From positions 14,763 to 78,762 of the forward strand of contig CABRNK010000013.1 of NCBI GenBank assembly GCA_902472305.1: a DNA stretch of 64,000 nucleotides, given 5' to 3'. Position 1 is the first letter of the stretch. Each line of letters starts with the position of its first letter. The translations under genes and the position numbers were made by a program. Source of the DNA: Hominenteromicrobium sp900549945. GTDB taxonomy: Bacteria > Bacillota > Clostridia > Oscillospirales > Acutalibacteraceae. This document shows positions 16,231-23,913 of the stretch, in pieces. The notes below the pieces were generated by a model, which ran no database searches, was not told where the DNA came from, and was given only the letters and a program-made list of their open reading frames with translations.

Positions 16231-17400
16231 TTACGCTTTTTCGAGGCGGGATGCAAAATCGCGCATTATGCCGGGGATATCGATCCCCTGCGGACATGCC
16301 CGCGCACAGGCGCCGCAGCCAATGCAGGCCGCTGGAAGCGCCTCCGGCGCCATGCCGCCGAGATTGAAGCGCAGTAAATTCATGCCGTCCACGCGCAGCT
16401 CGTTGTACATCGCGATCAGCTTCGGGATTTCCAGCCCCTGCGGGCAGTCCTCGCAGCAGTAGCGGCACGCGGTGCAGGGCACGGTGTCGGCTAAGATGCC
16501 GACGACCTTTTGCAGCAGCTCGTTTTCCGGCGCAGTCGTCGGGTCGTCCTTCGAGAACAGCGCGGCGTTTTCCTCCAGCTGCTCCAGCGTCGTCATGCCG
16601 CTCAGCACCACCTGCACATTGGGCAGAGACGTCAAAAAGCGAAATGCCCACGAGGCCGTGGAATCTGCCGGGCGCGCCGCCTTCAGAAGCCGCTCGGCCG
16701 CCTCCGGCAGCGCGGCAAGCCTGCCGCCGCGGCACGGCTCCATCACGATGACCGGAAGCCCGTGCGCCGTGACGACCGCATATTTCTCCGCCGCGCCCTG
16801 CAGGGTCCAGTCCATGTAGTTGAGCTGGATCTGCACAAATTCGAAGCAGCCCTCATACTTCGTCAAAAAGCGGTCGATCGTGTCGGCCCGCCCGTGCGAG
16901 GAAAGGCCGAGATGGCGGATCCGCCCCCGCTTTTTCTGCTCGAGCAGATATCCCACGACGTCGAGCGTTTCATTCGTGTAAAAATCCCACGAGCTCTCGC
17001 AGACGTTGTGCAGCAGATAGAAGTCGAAATAATCCACACCGCATTTCTCGAGCTGTTCTTCAAAAATCTGCGCGATCGATTCGATCTTTTCCCCGGCAAG
17101 ATAGCCCTGAAAGCCGAGCCTGCCATCCTTAAAATTCATCATGTGCCCGGGCATTTTCGACGCGAGATACCAAGTGTCGCGCGGGTACTGGCGCAGTACC
17201 TCGCCGACGAACGACTCCGATTCGCCGCCGTGGTAACGGTACGCCGTGTCGAAGTAGTTGATCCCGCACGCATACGCGCGCTCAATCACGGCGCGCGCCT
17301 TCTCCCGGTCAATCGGCCCGCCTTCGCCCGCAGTCGGCAAGCGCATATTGCCCATGCCGAGCACGGAGAGCTTTAAATCCGCAAACGGTTTATACAGCAT
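16231..17400 (-). CDS. Aldo/keto reductase with C-terminal 2[4Fe-4S] ferredoxin domain
   Basis: 389 residues. The N-terminal aldo/keto reductase barrel has the catalytic tetrad region (YFDTAYRYHG with Asp and Tyr; LASKMPGH with Lys; YLLHNV with His). A C-terminal dicluster ferredoxin domain shows CTACRYCCEDCPQG near residue 309 and CIGCGACARACPQG near residue 359. This fused family is common in anaerobes; it probably couples carbonyl reduction to ferredoxin or another redox partner in the cytosol. Start at 17400 behind GGGAGG. Upstream is a promoter with the 19-bp spacer and dyad typical of MerR-family activators, suggesting induction by electrophile, aldehyde or thiol stress. Confidence 0.92.
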   Translation of the reverse strand: MLYKPFADLKLSVLGMGNMRLPTAGEGGPIDREKARAVIERAYACGINYFDTAYRYHGGESESFVGEVLRQYPRDTWYLASKMPGHMMNFKDGRLGFQGYLAGEKIESIAQIFEEQLEKCGVDYFDFYLLHNVCESSWDFYTNETLDVVGYLLEQKKRGRIRHLGLSSHGRADTIDRFLTKYEGCFEFVQIQLNYMDWTLQGAAEKYAVVTAHGLPVIVMEPCRGGRLAALPEAAERLLKAARPADSTASWAFRFLTSLPNVQVVLSGMTTLEQLEENAALFSKDDPTTAPENELLQKVVGILADTVPCTACRYCCEDCPQGLEIPKLIAMYNELRVDGMNLLRFNLGGMAPEALPAACIGCGACARACPQGIDIPGIMRDFASRLEKA

Positions 17401-17433
17401 TTTGGTTTCCTCCCTGTATCCTTTTTTTATATT

Positions 17434-17464
17434 ATTATATAGGCTCCAGCTTACTGGAAGTCAA
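17434..17464 (-). promoter_or_regulatory. MerR-type promoter (19-bp spacer with dyad) for the aldo/keto reductase
   Basis: Minus strand: TTGACT (17459-17464), a 19-base spacer containing CTCCAGC...ACTGGAAG-type dyad symmetry (CTTCCAG-TAA-GCTGGAG), then TATAAT (17434-17439). Over-long spacers with a centred dyad are diagnostic of MerR-family activation by DNA distortion. No MerR gene is visible in the window. Confidence 0.7.
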
Positions 17465-17545
17465 GCCCAAGATTTTTTCAGCCGAAAGCACGGAAAAGGA
17501 GGGGCACCGCCCAAAAGCGGAGCCCCTCTCCCTTCTGCGCCGCAC

Positions 17546-18970
17546 TCAGGAGGCCAGTCCCGACTTACGGCGCATGTGCTTTTCGCGGAACGCAGGCAGC
17601 GCGGCGCGCCCAAGCTCTGTGACGGGCCGCACCCATTTGCCCGAATACATGTGCACCTGCATCAAAATAAAGCGGATCGGCTCATCGATATAACAGCAGG
17701 CGAAGATGAGCAAAAACGGCGCCTTCCACACGAGGCCCGTCAGGCAGACGCACGGCAGTACAAGCGCGTACATGAACGAGATCTCGAGGATCGTCCCGTA
17801 CGCCGCATCGCCCGCCGAGCGGTACGTGTCGTTCTGCGTCCAGTTGCACATGCGGATCACAGCGGCGACGCAGTAGATCATCAAGAGGCCCGAGCCGATT
17901 TCAAGCGATTCGCCCGAAAGGCTCATGACGGAGAGCAGTGGCTTGTGCGCGGCTACCAGCGTCAGACACAGCACAAAGATGCTGCTGCCGCAGAGCAGGA
18001 CGAGGCGTTTCGCCCGCTCATAGGCCGCGTCGAGCTCGCCCGCGCCGACGCTCTTGCCCACAAGCACCGAGGCGGCGTTCGAGAATCCCGAGAAGAAGCC
18101 GATCACAAGGCCCTCCAGCGTGCGGAAAACCGCGATCGCGGCGATCGCCTGCTCAGACTGGCGGCCGAGCACGATGTTGATGACCATGTTGCCCACGCCG
18201 ATCAAAATCTCATTGCAGAGAATCGGAAAGCACTTCACAAAATACGCCTTGACAAACGCGCCGCTCCAGCGGAAATGCTTCGTGAAGTGGAACAGGTAGG
18301 GGTACCCCTGCGCGCGGCTCAAAACGACGATCACAAGCACGTTGACGGCCGCCCCGCACACCGTGGCCAGCGCCGCGCCGCGCACGCCGAGCGCCGGCAT
18401 GCCCAGCTTACCGTAGATAAACACCCAGTTGAGGCTCATATTCGTCGCGACGGAGGCGACCGCCGCAAACAGCGGGATGCGCACGCGCTCGGTCGAGCGC
18501 AGCAGCGCGCTCATCGCCATCGAGATGACCTGCAGCAGGTAGGCAAAGCCCACGATTTGCAGGTAATCGACGCCGATCGCCTGAATCGACGCCTTGTCCG
18601 TATAGATCTGCATGACGAGCTCCGGCGCAAACAGCGCGAGGCAGGCGAAGATAGAGGCGGAGGCCAGCATGCACACGAGCGTCAGCCCGTAGGACCGGTC
18701 GATGCCGTTTTCATCTTTCGCGCCCCAATACTGCGAGAAAAACAGCATGCCGCCGCCCACAAAGCCCCAGTATCCGGAGAACATCAGCGACGAAAACTGT
18801 GCGCATAGGCCCACGGCGCCCACCGCGGTTTCCCCAAGCGGCGCGATCATCATCGTATCGACCATGCTGCCCGTCGTCGTCAGCAGGTTTTGCAGCGCCA
18901 CCGGTATGGCGATCACCGCGAGGCTCCGAAGAAAGGCGCCCCATCGAAATCCAGCTTTTGTTTTCAACAC
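17546..18970 (-). CDS. MATE-family efflux transporter
   Basis: About 474 residues with twelve predicted membrane helices in two six-helix repeats (for example PVALQNLLTTTGSMVDTMMI near the N-terminus and GVGNMVINIVLGRQSEQAIAA in the second half). It belongs to the multidrug and toxin extrusion family and should export small cationic or aromatic compounds using a Na or H gradient; substrate unknown. GTG (18970) or TTG (18967) is the start behind GGGGAG; typical members begin around here. It has its own promoter at 19001-19029. A second, different MATE gene lies at 26509. Confidence 0.88.
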   Translation of the reverse strand: MLKTKAGFRWGAFLRSLAVIAIPVALQNLLTTTGSMVDTMMIAPLGETAVGAVGLCAQFSSLMFSGYWGFVGGGMLFFSQYWGAKDENGIDRSYGLTLVCMLASASIFACLALFAPELVMQIYTDKASIQAIGVDYLQIVGFAYLLQVISMAMSALLRSTERVRIPLFAAVASVATNMSLNWVFIYGKLGMPALGVRGAALATVCGAAVNVLVIVVLSRAQGYPYLFHFTKHFRWSGAFVKAYFVKCFPILCNEILIGVGNMVINIVLGRQSEQAIAAIAVFRTLEGLVIGFFSGFSNAASVLVGKSVGAGELDAAYERAKRLVLLCGSSIFVLCLTLVAAHKPLLSVMSLSGESLEIGSGLLMIYCVAAVIRMCNWTQNDTYRSAGDAAYGTILEISFMYALVLPCVCLTGLVWKAPFLLIFACCYIDEPIRFILMQVHMYSGKWVRPVTELGRAALPAFREKHMRRKSGLAS

Positions 18971-19000
18971 ATTCTCCCCATTTTCGTTGATTTCCGCACC

Positions 19001-19076
19001 AGTATAGCACAAAACAGGGCGGAACGCAATGTAAACACGCCCCGTCCGGGTATGGATTCACGCGTTCCGCCCTGTT
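19001..19076 (-). promoter_or_regulatory. MATE promoter embedded in a 15-bp inverted repeat/terminator
   Basis: TTGCGT (19024-19029), 17 bases, TATACT (19001-19006). The -35 overlaps AACAGGGCGGAACGC (19013-19027), which pairs perfectly with GCGTTCCGCCCTGTT (19062-19076). The hairpin lies just after the minus-strand gene ending at 19096 and should terminate it, so terminator and next promoter share bases. Confidence 0.6.
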
Positions 19077-19095
19077 CTTACCTGTGCGCCGAGCG

Positions 19096-19470
19096 CTAGT
19101 GCTCTGTAAACTGCAATTCAATCGGCACCAAATGCGACTGACCGCACCGCGGGCAGACGACAGTGATCTCCCGCGGCTCCACCGCGTTGATCCGTTCATA
19201 CATGTTGCGTAAGAATTCGAGGTCCGCCGTATACAGCCGCTCAATCACCTCCGGCGTAATTTTCATCAGTGTCCCAATCCGCGTGACCACGCGGCTCAGA
19301 AGCAGGATCATGAGATAACCCGAATTGCTCTGTACACGCGGATCTTTGAGCGGCAAAATCTCATCCGCCGCAGTCGACAGGCGCATCACGCCCTCCCGGT
19401 GCACCGCCCCGTCCTCGTCCACATAGCCGCACGGCAGTGTGAATTCAAATTCCGTTTGAAAGCTCACCAC
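19096..19470 (-). CDS. Orphan phage/contractile-injection tail assembly chaperone-like protein
   Basis: 124 residues from GTG at 19470 (AAGGGG, 6-base spacing). The central block RLSTAADEILPLKDPRV, then YLMILLLSRVVTRIG and TPEVIERLYTADLEFL, is characteristic of the small tail-assembly protein found in extracellular contractile injection systems and some phage tails. The C-terminus adds a CPRCGQ half zinc-finger, also seen in that family from memory. Those homologues normally sit beside sheath, tube, spike and baseplate genes; none is present here. So it is either a relic of a lost cassette or recruited for another task. An own promoter and a 21-bp palindrome upstream suggest it is still expressed and regulated. 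Codon use matches the host. Confidence 0.6.
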   Translation of the reverse strand: MVSFQTEFEFTLPCGYVDEDGAVHREGVMRLSTAADEILPLKDPRVQSNSGYLMILLLSRVVTRIGTLMKITPEVIERLYTADLEFLRNMYERINAVEPREITVVCPRCGQSHLVPIELQFTEH

Positions 19471-19586
19471 AGATCGCCCCTTTAATTTCAGATTCCTGCG
19501 CAGAAAAGCCTTGCCGCTGCCGGCTTCCTCTCCAAGCGGTTTTGGTTTGGACGCCGGCGCAGAAGAGCGCCTTCCCAAACGCAGCC

Positions 19587-19650
19587 TAAAGCAAATTATT
19601 TGCTTTATTCAATTAAAATGATTATACCATATGATCTGCGGCGCCGTCCA
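19587..19650 (-). promoter_or_regulatory. Promoter and 21-bp palindromic operator of the tail-chaperone gene
   Basis: Minus strand: TGGACG (19645-19650), 18 bases, TATAAT (19621-19626). A perfect palindrome at 19587-19607 (arms TAAAGCAAAT and ATTTGCTTTA around one base) falls at about +7 to +27 of the transcript, a classic repressor position. Confidence 0.55.
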
Positions 19651-19799
19651 GCTTTTCTAAAAAAACGACATTTCAATCAAACATCCCCTAGCCGGCGGCA
19701 CACCTAGAAATTGCATCACAGGGTCCGCCTGCCTTATTCCATTTGCAGTGCATCGTACACAGCCGGTACTTCAGTCTTTTCACCTTACACTTTTGCGTT

Positions 19800-20020
19800 T
19801 TAAATAGCAGTATCATCCAGAAAAATGGAAACTGTCGCGATCTTTCCGATGCCTGCACAGCTTTCAAACCGGAAAGAAAATGCGCAGCCGTATTTGAGCC
19901 GCAGCCGTTCATAGATGTTGCGAAGCCCATAAAAGATCCCGGCGCCGCATCCCTCGCGCATGGCCGCCTCCATTTTCTGCGGGTCTCCCCCTGCACCATC
20001 ATCCTGAACAGAGATGCCGC
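19800..20020 (-). pseudogene. Histidine kinase remnant (C-terminal ATPase domain)
   Basis: About 70 codons ending at a TAA (19800) encode only the end of a YesM-type sensor kinase: VQDDGAGGDP (G1 box), GAGIFYGLRNIYERL (G2 region) and a final GIGKIATVSIFL. The upstream two thirds of a kinase are missing. In this family such kinases lie next to LplB-type permeases, as here, so the pair was once a sugar-sensing/import locus. Confidence 0.7.
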
Positions 20021-20480
20021 CCGCCGCGTGCTTGTACTGATCTTTGGCTATATCCCTGTCCTAAGCGGCCTGCTCATGACTTTTCAGGAATTCAACATTA
20101 TGGGCGGTCACTTCGGCAGCGCATGGGTCGATTTCGCACAGTTTGAGCACGCTTTTTTCGACTTCTCTTTCCATCTTGTCCTATGGAATTCCTTCATCAT
20201 CGGCGCCATGAAGCTGGTCATCACCTTTCCATCCTGCTCGCCATTCTGATCGACCAGTTTCGGAATGTGCTGTTCAAACGCACGGTTCAAACCCTGATCT
20301 ACCTGCCGCACTTTCTATCTTGATCAATTGTATACGGCACTTTTCCGGCAATTCCGGGCTATGATGGCCCCGTCAACCAATTTTTTGCTCTGATCGGACT
20401 GGAGAAGGCTCCCTTCTTCGTCACACCTTCGGTTTTTCGCGGCGTACTTGTGACATCGGAGGCGTGGAAAGAGGTATCAA
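19996..20480 (+). pseudogene. LplB-type ABC transporter permease remnant
   Basis: The reading begins near VLIFGYIPVLSGLLMTFQEF and carries on through GSAWVDFAQFEHAF and NSFIIGAMKLVITF. It then shifts frame after about 20240, continues RTVQTLIYLPHFLS, meets an in-frame TGA (where family members have Trp), and resumes to FRGVLVTSEAWKE. It stops abruptly near 20480 at the edge of the foreign island. Frameshift, nonsense codon and truncation together mark a dead gene. An intact homologue is at 51091-51999. Confidence 0.8.
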
Positions 20481-20677
20481 GCCGCCCCATCCGGCTTAAC
20501 TTTTTTCATGCGCTGTGCCTGCGAAAAGGACAGTTCCACCGCAGGGATAAGGGCAGTCTGCCCCTCGTCCACCATCTGCAAAATCGGCGGGATTAACGCG
20601 GTCAGGCGGATATATCGCTGTACCTGTGTGCGGCTGTCTCCCGATTGCTTTGCCCGCAATTGGAGCGGCATGGACAC
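20477..20677 (-). pseudogene. ParB-like partition protein fragment from a mobile element
   Basis: A 66-residue open stretch contains QSGDSRTQVQRYIRLTALIP and LQMVDEGQTALIPAVELSFS, matching the helix-turn-helix region of ParB/Spo0J-type proteins carried by integrative elements in gut Firmicutes. Both ends of the protein are missing. It abuts the broken permease and marks the left side of the island. Confidence 0.65.
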
Positions 20678-20731
20678 GAGCTTTAGGCGATTGCTGTCTT
20701 TTCCGGCTTATCGCTTATATTTTTGACGGTG

Positions 20732-21853
20732 CTATATAGGGATTTCAAAAAGGAACTGTGTTCCCTGTCCGGAGCTTTGGAGCACCCGGACGCTTCCACC
20801 GTGGAGTTCCGCGATCTCCCGAACCAGAGCCAGCCCAAGTCCCGCTCCGCCCATGGCCCGGCTTCGGGACTTGTCCACCCGGACAAACGGGTCGAAGATC
20901 TCCGTCCAGCACTCTCTGGGGATACCGATGCCGGTGTCCGTGACCTGTAAATGGGCCGTGTCGCCGGCCCGCTGGATCGCCACCCGGACTTCTCCTCCCG
21001 GGCGGTTGTACTTGATGGCGTTTTCCACAAGGTTATAGACCGCCCGATACAGCAGTGTATCGCTGCCGGTCAACTCGGCATCTCCCGGGTCCTGAACCAG
21101 CGCCACCTTCTTTTCCTCCGCCACTTGAGCCAGATCGCAGAGAACCTCCTCCGTCAGGGCGAAGAGGGAGATGTGGTCGCGGCGTTCTATCGTCTCCAGC
21201 CCGGTCATCTCCAGCAGGGCCTCCACCACCCGGGACAACTGTTCCGTTTGATCGGACACGCTTTGGAGAGTCTGGGCGTACTCCCCGACCGCTGGGGCGT
21301 TTTTCTTTTGCAGCACATCCAGTTCCGCCCGGACCACAGCCAGAGGGGTGCGCAGCTCATGGGCGGCGTTGGCGGCAAACTGCCGCTGGACGGTGAAAGC
21401 GCGGTCCAAACGGGCCAGCATTTTGTTAAAAGACAGGGTCAGCTGGGAGATCTCGTCTTTGGTGTCTGGAATCTCCAGCAGCTCCGAGAGATTCTGTGCC
21501 TGAATGGTCTCCATTTGGGCGCAGAACTTTTTTATGGGCGCCAGTCCGCGGCCTGCCAAAAACCAGATAAACGCGCAGCCCAGCAGGATAATCGCTAACG
21601 TAGCAAAAATACTCTGCACCCGGAAGCCGCTGATCGTCTGCTGGAGCTGTTCCTGCAGATCCGGGTAGAGAGTACCGAAATCCAGCTGGAAGGTCTCCTG
21701 ACCAGCAGGCGAAATTTCGACCACATAATCCTCAATTTCTTGGATGCTCATAACTGCGGAGCAGCTGATGAACAGGTTCAGCAGCAGACAGGCCGCCGCC
21801 ATCAGCGCCGCGGTCATCAGGGTCAGGCGCCATCTCAGAGGCAGATTCTTCAT
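20732..21853 (-). CDS. Two-component sensor histidine kinase (OmpR-partner type)
   Basis: 373 residues. A membrane helix near residues 9-32 and a second near 90-112 flank a short extracytoplasmic loop. A HAMP-like linker and the dimerisation box AANAAHELRTPLAVVRAELD (phosphoacceptor His near residue 170) follow. The ATPase has N box NLVENAIKYN, G1 DTGIGIP and G2 GGAGLGLALV. It should phosphorylate the response regulator whose TGA overlaps this ATG (ATGA). The partner gene carries a nonsense codon, so signalling to DNA may be broken unless the codon is read through. Divergent from the TlpA/CD1871A/ferredoxin genes, its likely targets. Confidence 0.9.
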   Translation of the reverse strand: MKNLPLRWRLTLMTAALMAAACLLLNLFISCSAVMSIQEIEDYVVEISPAGQETFQLDFGTLYPDLQEQLQQTISGFRVQSIFATLAIILLGCAFIWFLAGRGLAPIKKFCAQMETIQAQNLSELLEIPDTKDEISQLTLSFNKMLARLDRAFTVQRQFAANAAHELRTPLAVVRAELDVLQKKNAPAVGEYAQTLQSVSDQTEQLSRVVEALLEMTGLETIERRDHISLFALTEEVLCDLAQVAEEKKVALVQDPGDAELTGSDTLLYRAVYNLVENAIKYNRPGGEVRVAIQRAGDTAHLQVTDTGIGIPRECWTEIFDPFVRVDKSRSRAMGGAGLGLALVREIAELHGGSVRVLQSSGQGTQFLFEIPI

Positions 21854-22527
21854 GCAGGGCCACCTCCGATCAGATAGCCCTGCCCCACCTTGTTTCGGAT
21901 AGGGTCGTAGCCCAAAGCGGTGCGGAGCTTTTTCCGCAGGGATGAGATATGGACCCGGATGGAGTTGCTGAAACAGTTCACGCTGCCGTCCCACAACTGC
22001 TCCATCATCTCCTCCTGACTGATCACCCGGCCCTAATGCAAAAGCAGATACTCCAACAGGGCGGACTCCTTGCGCGTCAACGCCATAGCCTGTCCTTTTG
22101 CATAGGCGATCCTAGCTTTGGTATCAAAGGAGATCTCACCATACAAAAGGCACACATCCTCCTGCACGAATTTTCGCCGGGTCAAGCTGCGGACACGGGC
22201 CTCCAGCTCCTCAAAATGAAAGGGCTTGGTCAAATAATCATTCGCTCCGGCATCCAGCCCATCCACTTTATCCTGAAGCTGGCCTCTGGCAGACAGGATC
22301 AGGACCGGAGTTTCGGCATCCTCTGCCCGCAGATGGCGCAGCAGCTCCATCCCGTCCAGACCCGGCAGGCTCAGGTCCAGCAGGATCAGGGCGAACCGTT
22401 CTACGCAGCACAGCTCCAGCGCCTCCTGCCCGTCGCCGCAGGTATCCACCTCGTATCCGTCCAGCCGAAGGCCCTCTGCGATAGACTGGCACAGGGCCGG
22501 TTCATCCTCTACCACCAATAAACGCAT
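21850..22527 (-). pseudogene. OmpR-family response regulator interrupted by an in-frame TAG
   Basis: The receiver domain is complete (VVEDEP, LLDLSLPG with phosphoacceptor Asp near residue 51, LSARG, TKPFHFEEL). The winged-helix domain begins, but codon 165 is TAG (22033-22035) in ...EYLLLH-stop-GRVISQEE. The same frame then continues uninterrupted through EEMMEQLWDG, SNSIRVHISSLRKKL and GYLIGGGPA to a TGA at 21850-21852 that overlaps the kinase start. Full length would be 225 residues, normal for the family. The stop removes the recognition helix. Because the distal frame is intact, the mutation looks recent, or readthrough occurs. ATG at 22527 follows AAAGGAGAG. Confidence 0.85.
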
Positions 22528-22551
22528 CGTCGATCACTCTCCTTTATAAGC

Positions 22552-22580
22552 AGTATACCATATAATCAGCAAACTGCAAA
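22552..22580 (-). promoter_or_regulatory. Promoter of the two-component operon
   Basis: TTTGCA (22575-22580), 17 bases, TATACT (22552-22557) on the minus strand. The plus-strand lipoprotein gene has no clear consensus promoter in the same gap, fitting activation by the regulator. Confidence 0.6.
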
Positions 22581-22681
22581 CTGTTTGTGAACACCCTGTA
22601 TTTTACAGGAGTCTTAACAAAGATTTTACCCCCGATATGATAAGATAGCTCTATCAACGACAAAGGAGTGCTTTTTCCATA

Positions 22682-23764
22682 ATGAAGAATAAAAAAATCG
22701 GCGCGGCCCTGCTGGCCGGCATCCTATCCATTTCCATCCTGACTGCCTGCTCTTCCAAGGAGCCGGCTTCTTCCACACCGGACGGTGCCGGACAGAGTGA
22801 GGCCAGCAGCAGTGCCGGACAGAGCGAGGTCAGCAGCAGCAACAGTGAACAGACTTCCGCTAACGTTTATCCCTTTCCGACCCTCGGCCTGTCCATGGTG
22901 ATGTCCCCAGATCTTGAACAGCGGATGAAGGGGGATGTGGTCGTGACCATTGATGAGAAAGTCGAAGACGACGGAACTACCCTTCGATATGGCACCGTAA
23001 ACTGGCATCGGATGCCGAGTGAGATGGCAGAGACCAGCGTTGCGTCGGACAGTCTGGAGCGTATTGGAGTTCTGGGCGCTTATCAGGCAGAGCTTGTCGA
23101 TCAGCTGGATGAGCTGACCGGCTGCGACAACCATCAGGAGGTAGGCCGCAGCGCCGACGGTGCGTATGTGTATTACCTCAGCACCAACTCAGCGGCGGAT
23201 AAAGAGCTGGTCGAGGAGGTCCGCAAGACTCAGGTGACTATCACGGAGATGGAACCTGTTGATCATTCCGCCGACGTCCCGAGCTCCAGCTTTTCCGGAA
23301 CCTCTGTAAGTGACTTCAGCACGCAGGATGTATACGGCACCGCATACACTCAGGACGTTTTCAAGGACTATGACCTGACCATGGTAAACATCTTCACCAC
23401 TTGGTGCTCCCCCTGCGTGGCGGAGATGCCCGAGCTGGAGAAACTGTACCAGCAGATGAAGGACAAAGGCGTGGGCGTCGTCGGTGTGGTGCTGGATGTG
23501 CTCAATGAGAAAGGCGAGGCCCCGCAGGAGGATCTGGAGCGGGCGCAGACTTTGGTGGAGCGCACCGGCGTTACATACCCTGTCCTGCTGCCGGACAGCA
23601 CCTATTTCAACGGCCGCCTCACCGGTATCGAGGCTTTCCCCGAGACCTTTTTCGTGGATAAGGACGGAAATATCGTGGGCGAAACCTACAGCGGAAGCGG
23701 TGATCTGGAGTACTGGATGTCCATCGTGGAAAAGGAACTGGCCGCTGTGAAGGAGGGAGCCTGA
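22682..23764 (+). CDS. TlpA-like extracytoplasmic thioredoxin lipoprotein
   Basis: 360 residues. A lipoprotein signal (LSISILTAC, lipidated Cys near residue 22) is followed by a Ser-rich linker, an alpha/beta domain of about 150 residues, and a C-terminal redoxin/TlpA domain with the active site TTWCSPCVAEMP near residue 238 and a cis-Pro-type FPETFFVD near 325. It should act outside the membrane as a thiol-disulfide reductase. It overlaps the next gene (TGATG) and shares an operon with a CXXC membrane peptide and a polyferredoxin, so electrons probably reach it from cytosolic ferredoxin. AAAGGAG lies upstream at longish spacing. Confidence 0.88.
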   Translation: MKNKKIGAALLAGILSISILTACSSKEPASSTPDGAGQSEASSSAGQSEVSSSNSEQTSANVYPFPTLGLSMVMSPDLEQRMKGDVVVTIDEKVEDDGTTLRYGTVNWHRMPSEMAETSVASDSLERIGVLGAYQAELVDQLDELTGCDNHQEVGRSADGAYVYYLSTNSAADKELVEEVRKTQVTITEMEPVDHSADVPSSSFSGTSVSDFSTQDVYGTAYTQDVFKDYDLTMVNIFTTWCSPCVAEMPELEKLYQQMKDKGVGVVGVVLDVLNEKGEAPQEDLERAQTLVERTGVTYPVLLPDSTYFNGRLTGIEAFPETFFVDKDGNIVGETYSGSGDLEYWMSIVEKELAAVKEGA

Positions 23765-23913
23765 TGCGGCATCTGCTGGCTTCCCGCTGGACCGGCATGA
23801 CCGTGGCAGTCTTGGGCCTTGCCATGATGGGGTACGGCATTTATCGGGGTGAGGTCTCCACGGTTTTCACCAAGGCCATCAATATTTGTCTGGAGTGTAT
23901 CGGAATTGGCTAA
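23764..23913 (+). CDS. CD1871A-family CXXC membrane peptide
   Basis: 49 residues starting at the ATG of the TGATG overlap with the lipoprotein gene. One hydrophobic helix (about residues 11-26, VAVLGLAMMGYGIY) is followed by KAINICLECIGIG, giving the CxxC that defines the CD1871A family. The family is nearly always found between a TlpA-like protein and a 4Fe-4S protein in Clostridia. It is probably a small transmembrane thiol carrier linking the two; that role is inference. Its stop overlaps the TTG start of the next gene. Confidence 0.85.
   Translation: MRHLLASRWTGMTVAVLGLAMMGYGIYRGEVSTVFTKAINICLECIGIG

Noticed and set aside
17258..18808. 516-codon plus-strand frame opposite the MATE gene
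   Set aside because: Shadow of a membrane protein gene; no family resemblance and no start signal.
22033..22035. TAG as evidence of stop-codon reassignment or pyrrolysine
   Set aside because: Other genes here end normally in TAG (for example the AraC regulator), so a single amber in a foreign gene is better explained by mutation or local readthrough.
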